From Aquarana catesbeiana (taxonomy: Eukaryota; Chordata; Amphibia; Anura; Ranidae), in contig NC_133327.1 in assembly GCF_042186555.1 (NCBI RefSeq), positions 327,013,746 through 327,077,745 on the forward strand: a stretch of 64,000 bases of DNA, in the 5' to 3' direction. The position numbers and the translations under genes are program-made. Below the pieces are notes generated by a model. That model had not been told where the DNA came from, ran no database searches, and saw only the letters and a list, made by a program, of their open reading frames with translations. Shown piece after piece: positions 54,643 to 64,000 of this stretch; positions within the stretch are counted from its first letter, which is position 1, and the number at the start of each line of letters is the position of its first letter.

Positions 54643-55010
54643 ATTGCAAATGTTGTTGGTATTTTCATTGTGTTAAAGTGGATGTAAAACCTCACATATA
54701 CCCAGTGAAGTGAACAGCCTCAGATGATGCAGAAATATTAATTAAACAAATCCTCCTACATACAGCCCCTTGAAAAAGTATTCACACCCCTTGAAATTTT
54801 CCACATTTTGTTATGTTACAACCAAAAAACGTAAATGTATTTTATTGGAATTTTATTTGATAGACCAAAGTGGCACATAATTGTGAAGTGGAAGGAAAAT
54901 GATAAATGTTTTTCAACATCTTTTACAAATAAATATGTGAAAAGTGTGGCGTGCATTTGTATTCAGCCCCCCTGAGTTAATACTTTGCAGAACCACTTTT
55001 CCCTGCAATT

Positions 55011-56744
55011 ACCGTATTTATCAGCATATAACACGCACAGGCGTATAATATGCACCTTAATTTTAAGAGGGAAGTTTCAGGGAAAAAAAAACTTAAAAGT
55101 TTTAAATAAAGAATTTTGAAGCAAAATAAGGGTCAGTGCCCATCAATGCAGCCTTATCAGTGCCCATCTGCAGCCTCGCCATTTCCCATTAATGAAGCCT
55201 CACCATTGCCCATTAATGAAGCCTCACCATTGCCCATCTGCAGCCTCAGCACTGCCCAACTACACATCATTGCAGCCTAATCAGTGCCCATCTGCAGCCT
55301 TGCCCATCATTGCAGCCTAATCAGTGCCCATTTGCAGCCTTGCCCATCACTGCAGCCTGATTAGTGCCCATCTGCAGCCTCAGCACTGCCCATCATTGCA
55401 GCCTGATTAGTGCCCATCTGCAGCCTTGGCCATCATTGCAGCCTAATCAGTGCCCATCTGCAGCCTTGGCCATCATTGCAAACTAATCAGTGCCCATCTG
55501 CAGCCTTGCCCATCATTGTAGCCTCACCATTGCCCATCTGCAGCCTCAGCACTGCCCATCATTGCAGCCTGATCAGTGCCCATCTGCAGCCTTGCCCATC
55601 ATTGCTGCCTAATCAGTGCCCATCTGCAGCTTTGCCCATCATTGTAGCCTCACCATTGCCCATCTGAAGCCTCAGCACTGCCCATCATTGCAGCCTGATC
55701 AGTGCCCATCTGCAGCCTTGCCCATCATTGCTGCCTAATCAGTGCCCATCTGCAGCCTCAGCACTGCCCATCATTGCAGCCTGATCAGTGCCCATCTGCA
55801 GCCTTGGCCATCATTGCAGCCTAATCAGTGCCCATCTGCAGCCTTGGCCATCATTGTAGCCTAATCAGTGCCCATCTGCAGCCTTGGCCATCATTGCAAC
55901 CTAATCAGTGCCCATCTGCAGCCTTGCCCATCATTGTAGCCTCACCATTGCCCATCTGCAGCCTCAGCACTGCCCATCATTGCAGCCTGATCAGTGCCCA
56001 TCTGCAGCCTTGCCCATCATTGCTGCCTAATCAGTGCCCATCTGCAGCTTTGCCCATCATTGTAGCCTCACCATTGCCCATCTGAAGCCTCAGCACTGCC
56101 CATCATTGCAGCCTGATCAGTGCCCATCTGCAGCCTTGCCCATCATTGCTGCCTAATCAGTGCCCATCTGCAGCCTTGCCCATTACTGCAGCCTGATCAC
56201 TGCCCATCTGCAGCCTTGCCCATCATTGCAGCCTGATCACTGCCCATCTGCAGCCTTGCCCATCATTGCAGACTGATCACTGCCCATCTGCATGTAGCCT
56301 TGCCCATCATTGCAGCCTGATCAGTGCCCATCTGCATGTAGCTATGCCCATCATTGCAGCCTGATCAGCGCCCATCTGCAGCCTTGCCCACCATTGCAGC
56401 CTAATCAGTGCCCATCTGCAGCCTTGCCCATCATTGTAGCCTGATCACTGCCCATCTTCAGCCTAATCAATGCAGCAATAGACAGAGCCCCTTGGCCTGG
56501 CTCCTATGATGGACATAACACCGATCCAATGCCGAGACATCAATGCTAGGAGGTGAGACTGGGCGTGACTGAGCCGAGCAGAGTACACAGGAGATAAAGC
56601 TCTGTCTGTCTATTTTGGCGTCGCTCGTTCCCTGCTTCCCCTCTGAGGTAGCCCTATATCGGCGTATAACACACACACACACACACACGATTTGCCCCCT
56701 ATTTTAAAGGGGTAAAAGTGCATGTTATATGCCGATAAATACAG
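55011..56744. mobile_element. TIR element with internal minisatellite
   Basis: The left end 'ccgtatttatcagcatataac' and the inverse of the right end ('ctgtatttatcggcatataac') form terminal repeats of about 28 bp. Between them is an array (55138-56470). Near the right end there is a short (CA)n run (56665-56687). Its termini recall those of 53576-54642. Confidence 0.82.
55138..56470. repeat. 40-bp minisatellite with about 418-bp higher-order repeat
   Basis: The basic unit of about 40 bp contains 'agtgcccatctgcagcctt' and 'gcccatcattgcagcctaat'. Blocks of about ten units recur with a period of 418 bases: 55410-55667 and 55828-56085 translate to the same 85 residues with one difference. The frames are artefacts of the array. 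Confidence 0.93.
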
Positions 56745-56828
56745 TCTGCAAGTCTTTTTTGGTATGTCTCTACCACCTTTGCACATCTAAAGAGTGAAAT
56801 GTTTGCCTATGTTTCTTTCCAAAATAGC

Positions 56829-57670
56829 TCAAGCTCTGTCAGATTGGATGGAGAGCGTCTGAACAGCAATTTTCAAGTCTTGCCACAGATTCTCAATTGG
56901 ATTTAGGTCTGGACTTTGACTGTGCCATTTTAACACATTAATATGCTTTGATCTAAGCCATTCCATTGTAGCTCTTGGCTGTATGTTTAGGGTCGTTGTC
57001 CTGCTGGAAGGTGAACCTCCCCCCAGTCTCAAGCGTTTTCCAGACTCTAACAGGTTTTCTTCTAAGATTGCCCTTTATTTGGCTCCATCCATCTTCCCAT
57101 CAACTCTGACCAGCTTCCATGACCCTGCTGAAGAAAAGCATCCCTGCAACATGATGCTGCCACCACCATGTTTCATGGTGGGGATGGTGTGTTCAGGGTG
57201 ATGTGCAGTGTTAGTTTTACGCCACATATAGCGTTTTGCTTTTAGGCCAAAAAGTTCAATTTTGGTCTCATCTGACTAGAGGAACTTCTTCCACATGTTT
57301 GCTGTGTCCCCATATGGCTTCTCGCAAACTGCAAAACGGGACTTCTTATGCCTTTTTTTTATTTTAATAATGGCTTTCCTCTTGCCACTCTTCCATTATA
57401 GCCAGATTTGTGGAGTGCACAACTAATAGTTGTCCTGTGGACAGATTCTCCCACCTGAGCTGTGGATCTCTGCAGCTCCTCCAGAGTTACCATGGGCCTC
57501 TTGGCTGCTTCTCTGATTAATACTTTCCTTGCCCGGCCTGTCAGTTTAGGTGGACAGCCATGTCTTGGTAGGTTTGCGGTTGTGCCATACTCTTTCCATT
57601 TTCGGATGATGGACTTCAAAACTTGGGATTTTTTATAACCTAACCCTGCATAAAAAAAACTTATCCACAA
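56829..57670 (-). pseudogene. Tc1-like transposase, decayed
   Basis: The N-terminal part (57670-57359) shows 'LKSIIRKWKEYGTTANLPRHG' and 'REAAKRPMVTLEELQ'. Further on, 'MKHGGGSIML' near 57175 and 'SPDLNPIENLWQDLK' near 56900 mark the DDE domain. Frameshifts separate the pieces. Confidence 0.87.
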
Positions 57671-57917
57671 CTTTATCCCTGACCTGTCTGGTGTGTTCCT
57701 TGGCCTTCATGATGCTGTTTTTTTCACTAAGGTTCTTTAACCAACCTCTGAGGGCTTCACAGAACAGCTGTATTTATACTGAGAATAAATTACACACAGG
57801 TGGACTCTATTTACCAATTAGGTGACTTCTGAAGGCAATTGGTTCCATTAGATTTTAGTTAGGGGTATCAAAGTAAATTCCACTTCACAGTTATGTAAAA
57901 CTTTGTGTTGGTCTAGA

Positions 57918-58362
57918 AGACCCCAAATCCCTCTTAAAAGCATTCAAAATGTCAAGTTTGGCTGTTTTGAATGCTGTAAATTTTTAAAATTTGGCGCCTT
58001 TAAGTCTTCTGTAAACCGGAAGTGATGTCATGACATCGCTTCCGGGTTTTTAGATCCGAGACCTGATCAAAGCCAATTTCCGACTTTGTTTGGGTCTCCA
58101 GCCAGCCGGCGGACGTGCCGGCTGGTCACTCGGGCCTCGTGGTGGGATGGCAGAGCCCAGGCGAGCCGCGGAAGGCGGCGGGAGGATACGTCCCCTCCCG
58201 CTGCTTGTGATAACAGCTGAGCTACGTTTTAGCCGCATCGGTTGTTCACCCAAGAAAGCCGACCACTGGCTCTAGAAAAGGGTACCGCGGTGCTGCAGGC
58301 AACACTCCGGTACAACCCCTTCAATCGGAGGCCGCATATTTGTATAGGTCGGCGTGAAGGGG
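57918..58362. mobile_element. TTAA-type element, right end only (CCCCTTCA family)
   Basis: The right end 'GGCGTGAAGGGG-TTAA' (TTAA 58363-58366) is the inverse of the start at 9276. The interior is GC-rich with self-complementary parts ('aaaccggaagtgatgtcatg' / 'catcgcttccgggttt'; 'ccagccggcgg' / 'ccggctgg'). The left end seems lost at the junction with Tc1-like copy G. Confidence 0.6.
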
Positions 58363-58366
58363 TTAA

Positions 58367-59139
58367 AATGTCCGCAGGCTGGGTGCACGCAAATTAGTCA
58401 CTTGCATTGATGGGCCGAATATTTAGCAGCGGCAGGCTGGGCGCGGCCCACAGGCTGTAGGTTGCCGACCCTGACTGACCAGTTTGGTGGGTGGTTAAGT
58501 GAAATCTTAATTTTCTTGCAGGGCTATGTGCACCACCGCTATCATAAAGTCCCAAGTGTGTTGGATAGCATGTCCCTTGTTGGGCACTGTGGTCCCTCCA
58601 GCCAGCTGCTACATCATTATAGTACACAATACTGACAGAGGTGCCTGTAATAGGAACAAAGACGTGCAATGGGGGTGACGTGCAATGGGGGCTACATGCA
58701 GAAGTGGGATTGCATCAATGTTCATGGCTCTGAAATAAGAGCAAAACTTGGACTTGCTGCACAGTTAAAGCTGAACTCCAGCCTTACTCTCAGTCTTGCA
58801 TATTTGTACAGGCTTCTCCCAGTAGTGAAATTGCTTGCCGCTTCAAGGCAGATAGAGCCAGCTTCATTTTAAAGCTGGAGGATGTAAATAATCATCTATC
58901 CCTTTTCTTTACAGACTTGCTCTCCTTGGCCCACCCCTTTCATTCACTGCAAAGGTGTTTTTCAATCATAGAGGCCCAGGATCAAATATGGAAGTTTCCC
59001 GGGGCATTCTTCATGCAAATGCAGCCTGCCTAAGAAAACCTACCCCTCCAGATTGGCTTCCACCGATTATTGCATTTTGGTATTTGCATAACTTCTCTGA
59101 AGAGCGAGCCCACTGTATGAATCATGGCTAAGAGCTCTT
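58367..59139. other. No recognised features
   Basis: No gene with support. A short tandem 'gacgtgcaatgggggt' duplication lies near 58660-58690. Confidence 0.4.
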
Positions 59140-59457
59140 CGAGCCCTTTCCCACTCACAGCACCCGGGCGTCGGCAGTAAAGTGCTGCTATTTTTAGCGG
59201 TGCTTTACCGTCTTTTTTGCAGTGCTTTTCAGCCTCTAGTGGGGTGCTCTTAACCCCAGCTAGTGGCCGAAAAAGCGTTAAAAGCGCCGGCACTGCCCAT
59301 TGATTTCAATGGGCAGGGGCACTTTAGGAGCGATGTATACCTAAAGCGCCTCAAAAGGAACTTGGGCTTTCACTCTGGACTGAGAGGAGAGGCGCTTTAC
59401 AGGTGCTAGTTTTAGTGCTATAGCACCTCTAAAGTGCCTCAGTGTGAAAGGGGTCTT
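59140..59457. mobile_element. MITE with CCCTTTC-CACTC termini
   Basis: The left end 'gagccctttcccactcacag' and the inverse of the right end ('aagacccctttcacactgag') are imperfect terminal repeats; the interior has paired blocks ('cattgatttcaatg', 'gctttac'). Related in style to 26519-26885. Confidence 0.65.
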
Positions 59458-60161
59458 AAGAAGAGTAATACTGAGGCAGGGTGCTGTGAGGTTTTTAGTA
59501 AGCCATGTACAGCTCCATGCTGGCCTCTCAAATCAGCCACATTCTGCTTGCATTTAATAGAGAAGCATAAAGACTCAATGATTAAATCACTGGGACTAAG
59601 AAGAGGTATGTAACAAAAAGGGTAGCTCTATTTTCGTGGGTAAAAAATAAATAAAAAATATAGCATATAAAATTGCAGCTCAGGTCAAATTGTAATGGAA
59701 TGTTATTAAAAATTACCTTTCCAATCTTCAGTGCTGTAATTTTATGTAAAATGAAATGCAATATGGTTACCTGGAGGTGTTCTGTACATACTGTAGATGG
59801 TATACAGAATGCCCCTGAAAACATCATTTCCTGCTTGTTTGATTGGCTTACTGATTTTCCCAGACGTCTGCACTAAGATACAAGTCAAATTTTTGGCATC
59901 ATAGCAGCAAAAATGTAATTTCTTGTGAGATACTCCCAAAGGAAAATCACGTCTAAAGGGATGCAGACCTTGCCAATTTCATCATTAGAACCCTGCAGGT
60001 GCAGCAGCCGACTGATAATTATAAACCCATACAGATTCACTCAACACATGGACACAGACAGCTATTTTTCAGAAAAATAAAAGTTAGGAATCTGCAACAA
60101 AAGTTTGTTAAAATCCTTACAATGAACATTACATGGATCACCCAGAGGGGAATGTTTTTTT

Positions 60162-60201
<40 letters not shown>

Positions 60202-60724
60202 AGAAATAGTATCAGCTTTAAATGTTATTTCCTGAGATTTGTCTTCAATACTTTTCCGAATCCATAATCTGGAGCAAACATGTAGTCAATTCAGATGCAA
60301 CTGCTTTTCAGGTATTCTGACAGCCACTACCAGGGAGGTTTGTCTATCTGTACGGTATAGCGTGGATGGAGGAATCAAATCAGATAATTTTTTTTCATTC
60401 AGCCTGCCTATTCACAGTCCTCTGCAGAATGTACATGAAAAGCATTGAAGACAATAACATTTTCAGAGACAGGGATCAGCTTGTGTCATCTTCAACGCAC
60501 CTGTCTGGCTTGCACAATTGGAACTGGCTGGATGGATGCTGTAATCCCTTCATTTGGCTACCCTCACATAGGCTTTTTCTACTGAGGAGCAATCTAATCT
60601 TCCATCACAGACAGCGAGTTTGGTAATACTGCCTGCATATTACAAATTGTTTTTCGATTTGATGGCACATCTGGATTCTTCACATCTGGATTAAAAAAGT
60701 TATGCTTACTGATACCTACATAAC
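59458..60724. other. No recognised features; poly-A tract
   Basis: A poly-A run lies at 60167-60200. No open frame with a recognisable domain or convincing splice pattern on either strand. Confidence 0.4.
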
Positions 60725-60826
60725 TAACTCATGGTTAGTGTGGCTGAAGCCATTTATTATCAATCAACTGTGTTTATTCTTTTTAAATCATAAGGACTAC
60801 CCAAATGAGTTTACATACCCCAGTTC

Positions 60827-61817
60827 CTAATACCGTGCATTGCCCCCTTTAACATCAATAACAGCTTGAAGTCTTTTGTGGTATTTGTGGATGAGGCTCT
60901 TTATCTTCTCAGATGGTAAAGCTGCCCATTGCTCTTGGCAAAAAGCCTCCAGTTCCTGTAAATTCTTGGGCTGTCTTGCATGAACTGCACGTTTGAGATC
61001 TCTCCAAAGTGGCTCAATGATATTGCGGTCAGGAGACTGAGATGGCCACTCCAGAACCTTCACTTTATTCTGTTGTAGCCAATGACAGGTTGACTCGGCC
61101 TTGTGTTTTGGATCATTGTCATTTTGGAATGTCCAAGTACGTCCATGCGCAGCTTCCTGGCTGATGAATGCAAATGTTCCTCCAGTATTTGATAACATAC
61201 TGTATTTATCTTGTCATCAGTTTCACATTCCCAAAACATCAGCGATCCACCTCCGTGTTTCACAGTAGGAATGGTGTACCTTTCATTATAGGCCTTGTTT
61301 ACGTCTCTCCAAATGTAGTGTTTAGGGTTGTGGCTAAAAAGCTCAATTTTGGTCTCATCACTCCAAATGACTTTGTGCCAGAAGGTCTGAGACTGGTCTC
61401 TGTGTGGTTTGGCGTATTGTAAGCGGGATACTTTGTGGCATTTGTGTAGTAATGGCTTTCTTCTGGCGACTCGACCATGCAGCCCATCTTTCATCAAGTG
61501 CCTCCTTATTGTGCATCTTGAAACAGCCACACCACATGTTTTCAGAGAGTCCTGTATTTCACCTTAAGTTATTTGTGGGTTTTTCTTTGCATTCCAAACA
61601 ATTTTCCTGGCAGTTGTGGCTGAAATTTTAGTTGGTCTACCTGACCGTGGTTTGGTTTCAACAGAACCCTGCATTTTCCACTTCTTGATTAGAGTTTGAA
61701 CACTGCTGATTGGCATTCTCCATTCCTTGGATATATCTATTTAGATCCCTTTCCCGTTTTATACAGTTCAACTACCTTTTCCCGCAGATCATTTGACAAT
61801 TCTTTTGCTTTCCCCAT
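60827..61817 (-). pseudogene. Tc1-like transposase, stops and frameshift
   Basis: From ATG at about 61817 (MGKAKELSND) the DNA-binding domain is followed by stops near 61740 and 61565. The frame 61530-61060 carries 'MKDGLHGRVARRKPLL', 'HKVIWSDETKIELF' (the first catalytic Asp) and 'KHGGGSLMFW'. The frame 61198-60827 carries 'QNDNDPKHKAES' and 'SPDRNIIEPLWRDLK'. Catalytic blocks are mostly kept but split in two frames. Confidence 0.9.
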
Positions 61818-61899
61818 GATTCAGAATCCAGAAACGTCAGTGCAGCACTGGATGAAAGTTGCAAGGGTCTGTCAGGAGTTCAGAAACTCATTGAGCTAT

Positions 61900-61940
<41 letters not shown>
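61900..61940. repeat. (CA)n microsatellite
   Basis: About 20 CA units inside Tc1-like copy H. Confidence 0.95.
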
Positions 61941-61944
<4 letters not shown>

Positions 61945-62255
61945 GCTAATTACAAGCAAACAGATCACAGATGAGGATGGTTACCTTTAATAGTCATTCA
62001 AACCCCTTTGTGTCAACTTGTGTGCATGTTATCAGGCCAAAATCACCAGGGTATGTAAATTTTTGATCAGGGTCATTTGGGTAGTTTCTGTTGTCATTAT
62101 GATTTAAAAAGAGTAAACACAGTTGATTGATAATAAATGGCTTCAGCCAAACACTAACCATGAGTAAAAAAAGTTTGTGTTGTCATTCATATTCTCTGAA
62201 AAATGGCTAAGAAATCATAAATTCATCCAGGGTATGTAAACTTATGAGCACAACT

Positions 62256-62750
62256 GCACATGCCAGTTCCTTTTTGACTATTTCCATTATGGATCTTACA
62301 TGGAACTGTAACTTCCCGCAACTGGTATGATTATATTAGAGGTCCAGAGCGCTGCTTTTTTCTGGTATTCCACTAGACCACTACTCCAAGTGTTTCTACA
62401 GCAGCCTGGGGCAGTCTTAAGTGTACCTACTCACACAACTATATGAATATGGTTTATGGACTTAGCACTTGGTATGTAAGTTTTTATTTATAATAATATG
62501 CTGCAGAACTTTTTTCAGCTCAGGGACTAGCTATAGTGGTTAGTGAGTGAATACCTGCAAATGTTTTAGCAGAGCTGCCCTTTTCAGTTTCTGGGTCATT
62601 GATCCTTTATGTGTCTCAGTAAGTGATCTTCCGCCGTTGCTCCAAATTGCCTGTTTATGTTCACTCCAGCAAAATCTGATCCTGATTGCCACAAAATGTT
62701 AGAGTATAGTGGTTGTATGGGAGTATCCAGGCACTGATTATCCAACAGAC
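62256..62750. other. No confirmed features
   Basis: A minus-strand frame at about 62690-62555 ends at a possible donor (CAG|gtattc), but its acceptor is doubtful and the phase does not fit CEP162 exon A. I therefore leave it unannotated. Confidence 0.4.
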
Positions 62751-62754
62751 TTAA

Positions 62755-63283
62755 AGTGACACTAAAGGTTAAATTTTTTTTTTTTTTTTTTAAACAACAT
62801 ACATATCATACTTACCTTACTTACACTGTGCAGCTCGTACATATCATACTTACACTGTGCAGCTCGTTTTGCACAGAGTGGCGCCAAACCTGCTCTTCTG
62901 GGGTCCCACGGCAGCTCTCTCAGCTCCTCCCCGAATCAGATAACCCCCTAGGAGAAGCTCTCTCCCGGGGGGTTACCTTGCGGGTGCGTTCCCGAGTCCA
63001 GCATTCAGCATCCATAGACGCCGAATGCAGGACTCGGCCCCGCTCCCGGCTGCATCGTCATTGGATTTGATTGACAGCAGCGGGAGCCAGTGGGCTGCTG
63101 ATCCAATCAACAGCCGAGAACCCCCTAGCAGAGAGACGGCACGTCCCCGTGGGACAAGTTCGAGGGTTCGGGTAAGTAAAACGGGAGGGGGGGCGGGCCT
63201 GGGGGCCGATCACTGACAGGTGTTTTTTTACTTTATTGCATAGGATGCATTAAGGTGAAAAAACACGATCCTTTACAACCCCT
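62755..63283. mobile_element. TTAA-flanked non-autonomous element (AGTGACACTAAAGG)
   Basis: TTAA-AGTGACACTAAAGG at 62751 and CCTTTACAACCCCT-TTAA ending at 63287. The terminal repeats match in part ('ctaaagg' / 'cctttac'). The style of 'TTAAAG...' ends recalls Kolobok-type elements of Xenopus. Non-coding. Confidence 0.75.
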
Positions 63284-63287
63284 TTAA

Positions 63288-63735
63288 GGTGTTACTAAAC
63301 CCACAACAGTAAAATCGGTCTGTATATGCAGTAAAGCAGGCTTGTTATACTCACTGTGGAACCAAAGGGGTTAATTCTCTGAATTATGTATAAAGGCTGT
63401 GTGATCCTGTCTCTCTGATCCTCCTCTTCTTCCATTGTCCCCTAATTATTTCCTGATAACACAGAGGCTAAGGGACAAGCTGCACATGTTCAGTGTGCAT
63501 TGCTAGAGAGTTTTTCTTTTTTCTTGGGAGAGTACATGTGATCAGCACAGGGCCAATCAGCAATGTCCAGACAGAGGGTCAGGGGAGAATGAAAACTTCT
63601 CCTTCAAGCTTTGCTATGAAATGATACAAGTCACAAGGCTGCTATATACTGCCGATGAGAAAAGGTATTTATTTCCATGTTCTGTGTACTGTGGGAGACC
63701 ACATAGTAATCGTAGGTTCTGGGTTTAGTAACAAT
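63288..63735. mobile_element. TTAA-flanked non-autonomous element (GTTACTAAACCCA)
   Basis: TTAA-GGTGTTACTAAACCCA at the left and TGGGTTTAGTAACAAT-TTAA at the right (63736-63739). The inner 13 bp of the terminal repeats are perfect. It shares the TTAA at 63284-63287 with the preceding element. Non-coding. Confidence 0.85.
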
Positions 63736-63749
63736 TTAATTCTGCTTAA

Positions 63750-64000
63750 CCACTTCCCGACGGCCATATAGCAGAATGATGTGTGCAAAGTGGTTAAGTT
63801 ATCCTGACTGGACATCACATGACGTGCGTGCGCGGCGATCGTTGGCGTGGTGTGTCAGTCTGATCTAGGCTCTTTACTATGTGATCATCTGTGTCCAATC
63901 ACAGCTGATCACAGCATAAACAGGAAGAGCCGTTTATCGACTTTTCCTCCACTCGCACTGACAGATGCAAGTAGAGGAGAGCTGATCAGCTTCTCTCCTG
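63750..64000. mobile_element. TTAA-type element (CCACTT family), running off the window
   Basis: TTAA-CCACTTCCCGACGGCC at 63746 starts it. An inverse end AAGTGG-TTAA occurs at 63788-63797, so either a 52-bp mini-element lies here or this is internal sequence of a larger one continuing past 64000. Confidence 0.65.

Larger units (their letters stand above)
54765..57917 (-). mobile_element. Tc1/mariner-like element, copy G, nested minisatellite element
   Basis: The left terminus 'ccttgaaaaagtattcacac' and subterminal 'tttccacattttgttatg' identify a fourth Tc1 family in the window. The right terminal repeat is missing after 'ttgtgttggtcta' (57917). A TIR element (55011-56744) interrupts it just inside the left flank. 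Confidence 0.87.
60725..62255 (-). mobile_element. Tc1/mariner-like element, copy H
   Basis: Subterminal repeats match inversely: 'catggttagtgtggctgaag' near 60731 and its inverse near 62145-62163. The right outer terminus includes 'gggtatgtaaacttatgagc' (62231-62250); the left outer terminus is lost. A second inner copy of 'gggtatgtaaa' near 62050 makes the end IR/DR-like. A (CA)n tract lies in the element (61900-61940). Confidence 0.87.

Noticed and set aside
55410..56085. Two nearly identical 85-codon plus-strand frames, which could look like a duplicated gene.
   Set aside because: They are higher-order copies of a non-coding minisatellite; the unit length is not a multiple of three and no initiation or family similarity is evident.
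58050..58275. GC-rich open frames on both strands, possibly a promoter-associated first exon.
   Set aside because: The segment is the end of a TTAA-flanked repeat and shows no splice pattern.
59690..59730. A 17-nt microexon (acceptor attacag, donor gtaatt, minus strand).
   Set aside because: It is too short to support, no protein match is possible and the phase cannot be tested.
62555..62690. Possible extra minus-strand exon ending CAG|gtattc, with a coding-like frame (W-S-E-H-K-Q-A-I-W) and a second frame ending in TFAG.
   Set aside because: The first frame ends in phase 0 while exon A of CEP162 needs phase 1. The second frame fits the phase but its acceptor has no pyrimidine tract, a stop precedes it, and similarity to CEP162 is weak.

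Overview
The window looks like vertebrate, most likely frog (ranid-type neobatrachian), nuclear DNA. It holds a stretch of one host gene diluted in about 60 kb of transposable elements. Six short minus-strand exons (44593-44407, 33172-33123, 26215-26121, 21168-21138, 17114-17001, 4204-4013) have good splice sites and intron phases that chain together (1-2-1-0-1-1-1). Their conceptual protein matches the N-terminal part of the centrosomal/ciliary protein CEP162 (KIAA1009/QN1) as I remember the human sequence. Neither the first nor the last exons of the gene are in view. The frog assignment rests on the Tc1-like, DIRS-like and TTAA-flanked repeats and is an inference.

The introns are a layered transposon deposit. 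Tyrosine-recombinase (DIRS-like) retrotransposons are prominent. Family A has a nearly complete copy (10310-16200) and three truncated or deleted copies (21709-23245, 46367-49180, 50893-52580). A decayed relic (2926-3860) is family-A-like. Family B has one structurally complete copy (35785-41221) with a 627-codon RT-RNase H frame, a tyrosine recombinase and a gag that appears to be spliced. In both families the frame shared by gag and the recombinase stays open across the whole RT-RNase H region.

Eight Tc1/mariner-type copies from at least four families lie at 2227-2912, 5085-6302, 26393-29944, 30320-32829, 41224-43041, 44758-46366, 54765-57917 and 60725-62255; all transposases are broken. 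Elements flanked by TTAA (piggyBac- or Kolobok-like non-autonomous) occur at 9276-16420 (host of the complete DIRS), 18922-20205, 23260-24296, 30351-31241, 33364-33849, 34540-35704, 46498-47606, 57918-58362 and three in a row from 62755 to the window end. Several insert inside other repeats, and an empty site is present elsewhere in the window.

Other structures are a spacer-free 1.25-kb palindrome bounded by a 16-bp direct repeat (24321-25750), two solo LTRs in opposite orientation (43135-43768 and 49962-50752), a tRNA-derived SINE with a 7-bp target duplication (41476-41806), two TIR elements with internal arrays (53576-54642 and 55011-56744), a split 31-bp minisatellite (7455-8906) and several microsatellites. 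Stretches not listed are intron or unclassified repeat in which I see no gene. No rRNA, functional tRNA or CRISPR is seen.
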